This document shows positions 61,611-64,000 of a stretch of 64,000 nt of DNA, in pieces (the stretch's first letter is position 1; each line of letters begins with the position of its first letter). The DNA comes from Holophagales bacterium. GTDB lineage: Bacteria > Acidobacteriota > Thermoanaerobaculia > Multivoradales > JAGPDF01. The stretch spans positions 3,999,501-4,063,500 of the forward strand of contig CP064972.1 of the NCBI GenBank assembly GCA_016699405.1, given 5' to 3'. The position numbers and the translations under genes are program-made. The notes under the pieces were generated by a model. The model was not told the DNA's origin, did not search any database, and saw only the letters and a program-made list of their open reading frames with translations.

Positions 61611-62512
61611 CGTCCCCCCTCCGCACGGTGCACGGGCGGCACGACCTGCCGCGTCTCGAGGTCGAACACTTCGCCGGGGAGGAGCAGGTGGACACGCAGG
61701 TCGTGAACGCCGAGCGAGTCTTGTCCGCTCTCGCTCTCTCGTCGATCGACGGCGGCGCCGCGCGCGTCGATCACGATGACCGCGCTGCGGCCCATCACCT
61801 CGAACGTCCGATCGGGCCGGACCCAGATCGCGGTGTCCTCGTCGATCCCCACGCCGAGCTCCTCGGGGTGCTCGAGGATCACCGAGAGCAGACGGTTCTC
61901 CCGCTGCCGGGCGAGAAAGTGCTGGTCGAGCACCACCCCGGGGAGAAAGCCGAGCCCCTCCCAGAGCTCCACGGCCCGCGTGCGAACGACCTTGAAGTCG
62001 CCCTCGCCGGTGAGCATCCGCGGGCTCTGGCACGCCGTGCCGGCCGAGGTGCCGCCGATGACCGCGCCTTCGGCGTGCGCCCGGCGGATCGCGGCGAGCA
62101 CCGGGCTGCCGGAGAAGGCCGTGGCGATGCGCACTTGGTCGCCGCCCCCGAAGAAGATGCCGCGCGCCCGTGCCGCCGCCGCGACGAGCTCCGGCTTGCG
62201 GGCGTCGGCCGGACGGTGGATCTCGAGCGACACCACGTCCTTGCAGCCCAGCTCCCGAAAGAGCTTGACGTAGTACTCGCCGGTGTCGGGCTCGCTCGAC
62301 GCGGTCGGCACGACGGCGATCGGCGCCTCCACGCCGCCGGCGAGCTCGACGAACTTCCGCATCGCCTCCGGCGGTTTCTCGCCACCGCCGATCAGTACCA
62401 GCGACCCGGCCGTCGGCGCAGTCGCCGACACCGGCGCTTCCATCGCCGCCAGCGGGACCGCGGCTCCCAGCATCGAGAGGACGACCACCGTCCTTGCCGC
62501 CCATCGCATCAT
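61607..62512 (-). CDS. secreted cyanophycinase-like S51 peptidase
   Basis: Protein of 301 aa with a signal peptide (1-23). S51 features: SLVLIGGGEKP, IAVVPTASSEPD, GIFFGGGDQVRIA and nucleophile Ser in AVIGGTSAGTACQS, followed by LDQHFLARQRENRL. These match cyanophycinase, which releases beta-Asp-Arg dipeptides; the export signal suggests use of polymer from outside. The ATG at 62509 is an alternative start. Encoded downstream of a TonB receptor. Confidence 0.88.
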   Translation of the reverse strand: MMRWAARTVVVLSMLGAAVPLAAMEAPVSATAPTAGSLVLIGGGEKPPEAMRKFVELAGGVEAPIAVVPTASSEPDTGEYYVKLFRELGCKDVVSLEIHRPADARKPELVAAAARARGIFFGGGDQVRIATAFSGSPVLAAIRRAHAEGAVIGGTSAGTACQSPRMLTGEGDFKVVRTRAVELWEGLGFLPGVVLDQHFLARQRENRLLSVILEHPEELGVGIDEDTAIWVRPDRTFEVMGRSAVIVIDARGAAVDRRESESGQDSLGVHDLRVHLLLPGEVFDLETRQVVPPVHRAEGGR

Positions 62513-62532
62513 GTCGTCTCCCTGGAGAACGA

Positions 62533-62563
62533 AGGGGCCCGCTCCGTCGTCGGAGGGGCCCCT
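62533..62563 (-). terminator. strong hairpin between the TonB receptor and cyanophycinase-like genes
   Basis: AGGGGCCC pairs with GGGCCCCT and, inside, CTCCG pairs with CGGAG around a TCGT loop, with a single unpaired base: 13 bp in 31 nt. No clean T tract follows on the minus strand (TTCGTTCTCC). It may be a weak terminator, or an mRNA stabiliser that sets different levels for receptor and downstream genes. Confidence 0.45.
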
Positions 62564-62619
62564 CGGAATGGTGCGGAGGCGGCGAGGTCGCCGCCCCCGG
62601 TGCGTCCCCTGTCCGTCGC

Positions 62620-64000
62620 CTAGAACTCGAAACGCAGACCGGCGCGGATCTCGCGTGGGCGCTCGATCTGGTACGCCGTGCCGAAGTCCGAGCGCGGCGT
62701 CCAGGTTCCACGCGACAGGCGATAGGTGCCGTAGCGGTTCCAGGTGTCGACCACGGTGTCCTCGTTGAGGGCGTTGAAGACCTCGACCGAGGCGGTCATG
62801 TGCATCGCCTCGCCGAGCTTGGTGCCCCACGCCAACCGCAGGTCGATGAGCTGACGGTCGGGCAGCTGCTCAGAGCCACGCGGCACCAGGTTGATGTCCC
62901 GTCCGGTGAGCCAGTTGTAGTCGAGCCCGGAGACGCGGCCGTACGGCGTCCAATACCAACCGGAAAGGAAGGTGTACTGACCGCTCGCCTGGAAGCCGAG
63001 CGGCAGGTCGACGGCACCGGAGAGCTTGACCTCCCATTCGCTGAACGAGAGGTCGAGCTTGCCGTCGGCGTTGTAGAGGCCGTTGATGTCGCGGTACTCG
63101 TTGGCGTACCCGTTGTTCTTGCGGATGTTGCCGTTGAGGTCCGTCCACACCACCGAGCCACGGGCCGACCAGCCATGAGCGTAGCGACGGTCCATCCGCA
63201 GCGTCGCCGACCGGAAGTCGCGATAGGCACCGTTGTCGGTGGTCAGCACCCAGTCCTGCTCGGAGACCAGGTCGTAGATCGGGAAGGTCCCACCGGTCAA
63301 AGGGTTCGTGCCGGTGTAGAGCTCGTAGTCGTTGTTCGCGTTGACCATCGCCATGATGCTGCGGAAGCGGCGGTCGGCGAGATCGATGCCGATGACCATG
63401 GTGTCGCCGACCTGCTGCTCGAAGGAAAGCAGCGTTTCGTCGACGTACGGATGGTCGATCGCCCCCATCCGCGCCGCGACGGTGGTCGCGGTGTCGCAGT
63501 CGTCATAGGCGCCGGTGTCGGAATCGAAGTAGCAATCCTGGTCCGGGACCACCGCCTTGCCGGAAGCCTCGCGGTCGAAGAGGTAGGTGTACATCTTGTC
63601 GTGGTAACGGCCGAAGTGCACCTTGATCGCCGTCCGCGCGTCGCCGCGCACGTCCCACACCAGCCCGATGCGCGGGTCGATGAACGACTCGTCGTAGACC
63701 TTCGAGTCGCCGTGCCCGGACTGCCACCCGCCCTGGTACGAGCCGAAGCGGACGCCGGCGTTGATGGTCACGCGGTCGAGGCGCAGCGAGTCCTGGGCAT
63801 AGAGCGCCAGGCCGTCGTACTTCGGATGCGCCCGGTACTCACCCCAGCCACGCTCCTTGTAGTAGGCGCCGCAGCTCGGGTTGGCCAGGTAGGCCGCGAA
63901 CGAATCGCAGGAAGACGAGTCGTCGTAGTAGGTGAACCCGCCGTTGCGCAGCCAGAGGTCGGAGGACTTGGCCCGCTCGATCAGTCCACCGAACTTGAAG
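62620..64000 (-). CDS. TonB-dependent receptor, C-terminal part
   Basis: The open frame runs to the window edge, so about 459 C-terminal residues are seen; the plug and N-terminus lie outside. Outer-membrane beta-barrel pattern of alternating aromatic strands (DSLRLDRVTINAGVRFGSY, WSARGSVVWTDLNGN, PLGFQASGQYTFLSGWYW) ending in the typical aromatic C-terminus LRFEF. Resembles Oar-like receptors of Acidobacteriota and myxobacteria. Likely imports a peptide or polymer fragment handled by the secreted hydrolases encoded next to it. Confidence 0.9.
   Translation of the reverse strand, partial: FKFGGLIERAKSSDLWLRNGGFTYYDDSSSCDSFAAYLANPSCGAYYKERGWGEYRAHPKYDGLALYAQDSLRLDRVTINAGVRFGSYQGGWQSGHGDSKVYDESFIDPRIGLVWDVRGDARTAIKVHFGRYHDKMYTYLFDREASGKAVVPDQDCYFDSDTGAYDDCDTATTVAARMGAIDHPYVDETLLSFEQQVGDTMVIGIDLADRRFRSIMAMVNANNDYELYTGTNPLTGGTFPIYDLVSEQDWVLTTDNGAYRDFRSATLRMDRRYAHGWSARGSVVWTDLNGNIRKNNGYANEYRDINGLYNADGKLDLSFSEWEVKLSGAVDLPLGFQASGQYTFLSGWYWTPYGRVSGLDYNWLTGRDINLVPRGSEQLPDRQLIDLRLAWGTKLGEAMHMTASVEVFNALNEDTVVDTWNRYGTYRLSRGTWTPRSDFGTAYQIERPREIRAGLRFEF

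Overview
High-GC bacterial chromosome with long same-strand gene runs, overlapping start/stop codons, Gram-negative features (TonB-dependent receptor, DedA protein, undecaprenyl-phosphate sugar transferase) and many secreted peptidases. This repertoire, with an Oar-like receptor, a DPP-IV type S9 peptidase and C-terminal sorting tails of the VPAVSPLG type, suggests an Acidobacteriota-like organism (Thermoanaerobaculia-type). That placement is inferred from gene content, not from a marker gene.

Layout. 0-2.9 kb (+): end of a DedA protein, a secreted beta-helix protein and peptidase T. 2.9-22.9 kb (-): one very long transcription unit, in transcript order aroDE-hisZ-hisG-hisD-hisC-hisB-hisH-hisA-hisF-hisIE-trpE-trpG-trpD-trpC-(small ORF)-trpF-trpB-trpA, followed closely by an esterase, a diguanylate cyclase and an FAD oxidoreductase. 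Almost every junction is a 4-nt ATGA/GTGA overlap. In front of it is a sigma70-like promoter, a 27-codon leader ORF carrying both Trp-Trp and His-x-His-x-His, a ladder of mutually exclusive hairpins, and a terminator whose 3' arm contains the aroDE ribosome binding site. This looks like a transcription attenuator that senses tryptophan and histidine together, and it is the main discovery candidate.

22.9-28.1 kb is an accessory island with visibly lower GC: an IS110 transposase remnant, a lipoprotein, an internally deleted IS630 element, and a two-gene TIR-domain locus whose second gene now ends inside the IS630 terminal repeat. 28.1-30 kb holds two tandem paralogous secreted proteins with C-terminal sorting tails.

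30.3-38.1 kb (+): a membrane Fe-S oxidoreductase, a DPP-IV-like peptidase, and a HEAT-repeat protein overlapping an HD-GYP-like protein. 38.1-43.8 kb (-): DUF177-rpmF-plsX-fabD-fabG-acpP-fabF-PilZ; fabG carries a one-base frameshift and fabH is absent from the cluster. 43.8-52 kb: a divergent polysaccharide locus with four glycosyltransferases and a polyprenyl-phosphate sugar-1-phosphate transferase. 52-52.8 kb: a ParA/MinD-type ATPase. 53-64 kb: two converging groups for peptide or polyamide use: M20 peptidase, YfcC-type transporter, M14 carboxypeptidase, MenC/N-acylamino acid racemase-like enzyme and M28 peptidase (+); and TonB receptor, secreted cyanophycinase-like peptidase and CapA-like protein (-).

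No rRNA, tRNA or CRISPR array was recognised. Starts were chosen from ribosome binding sites and overlaps where these were informative.
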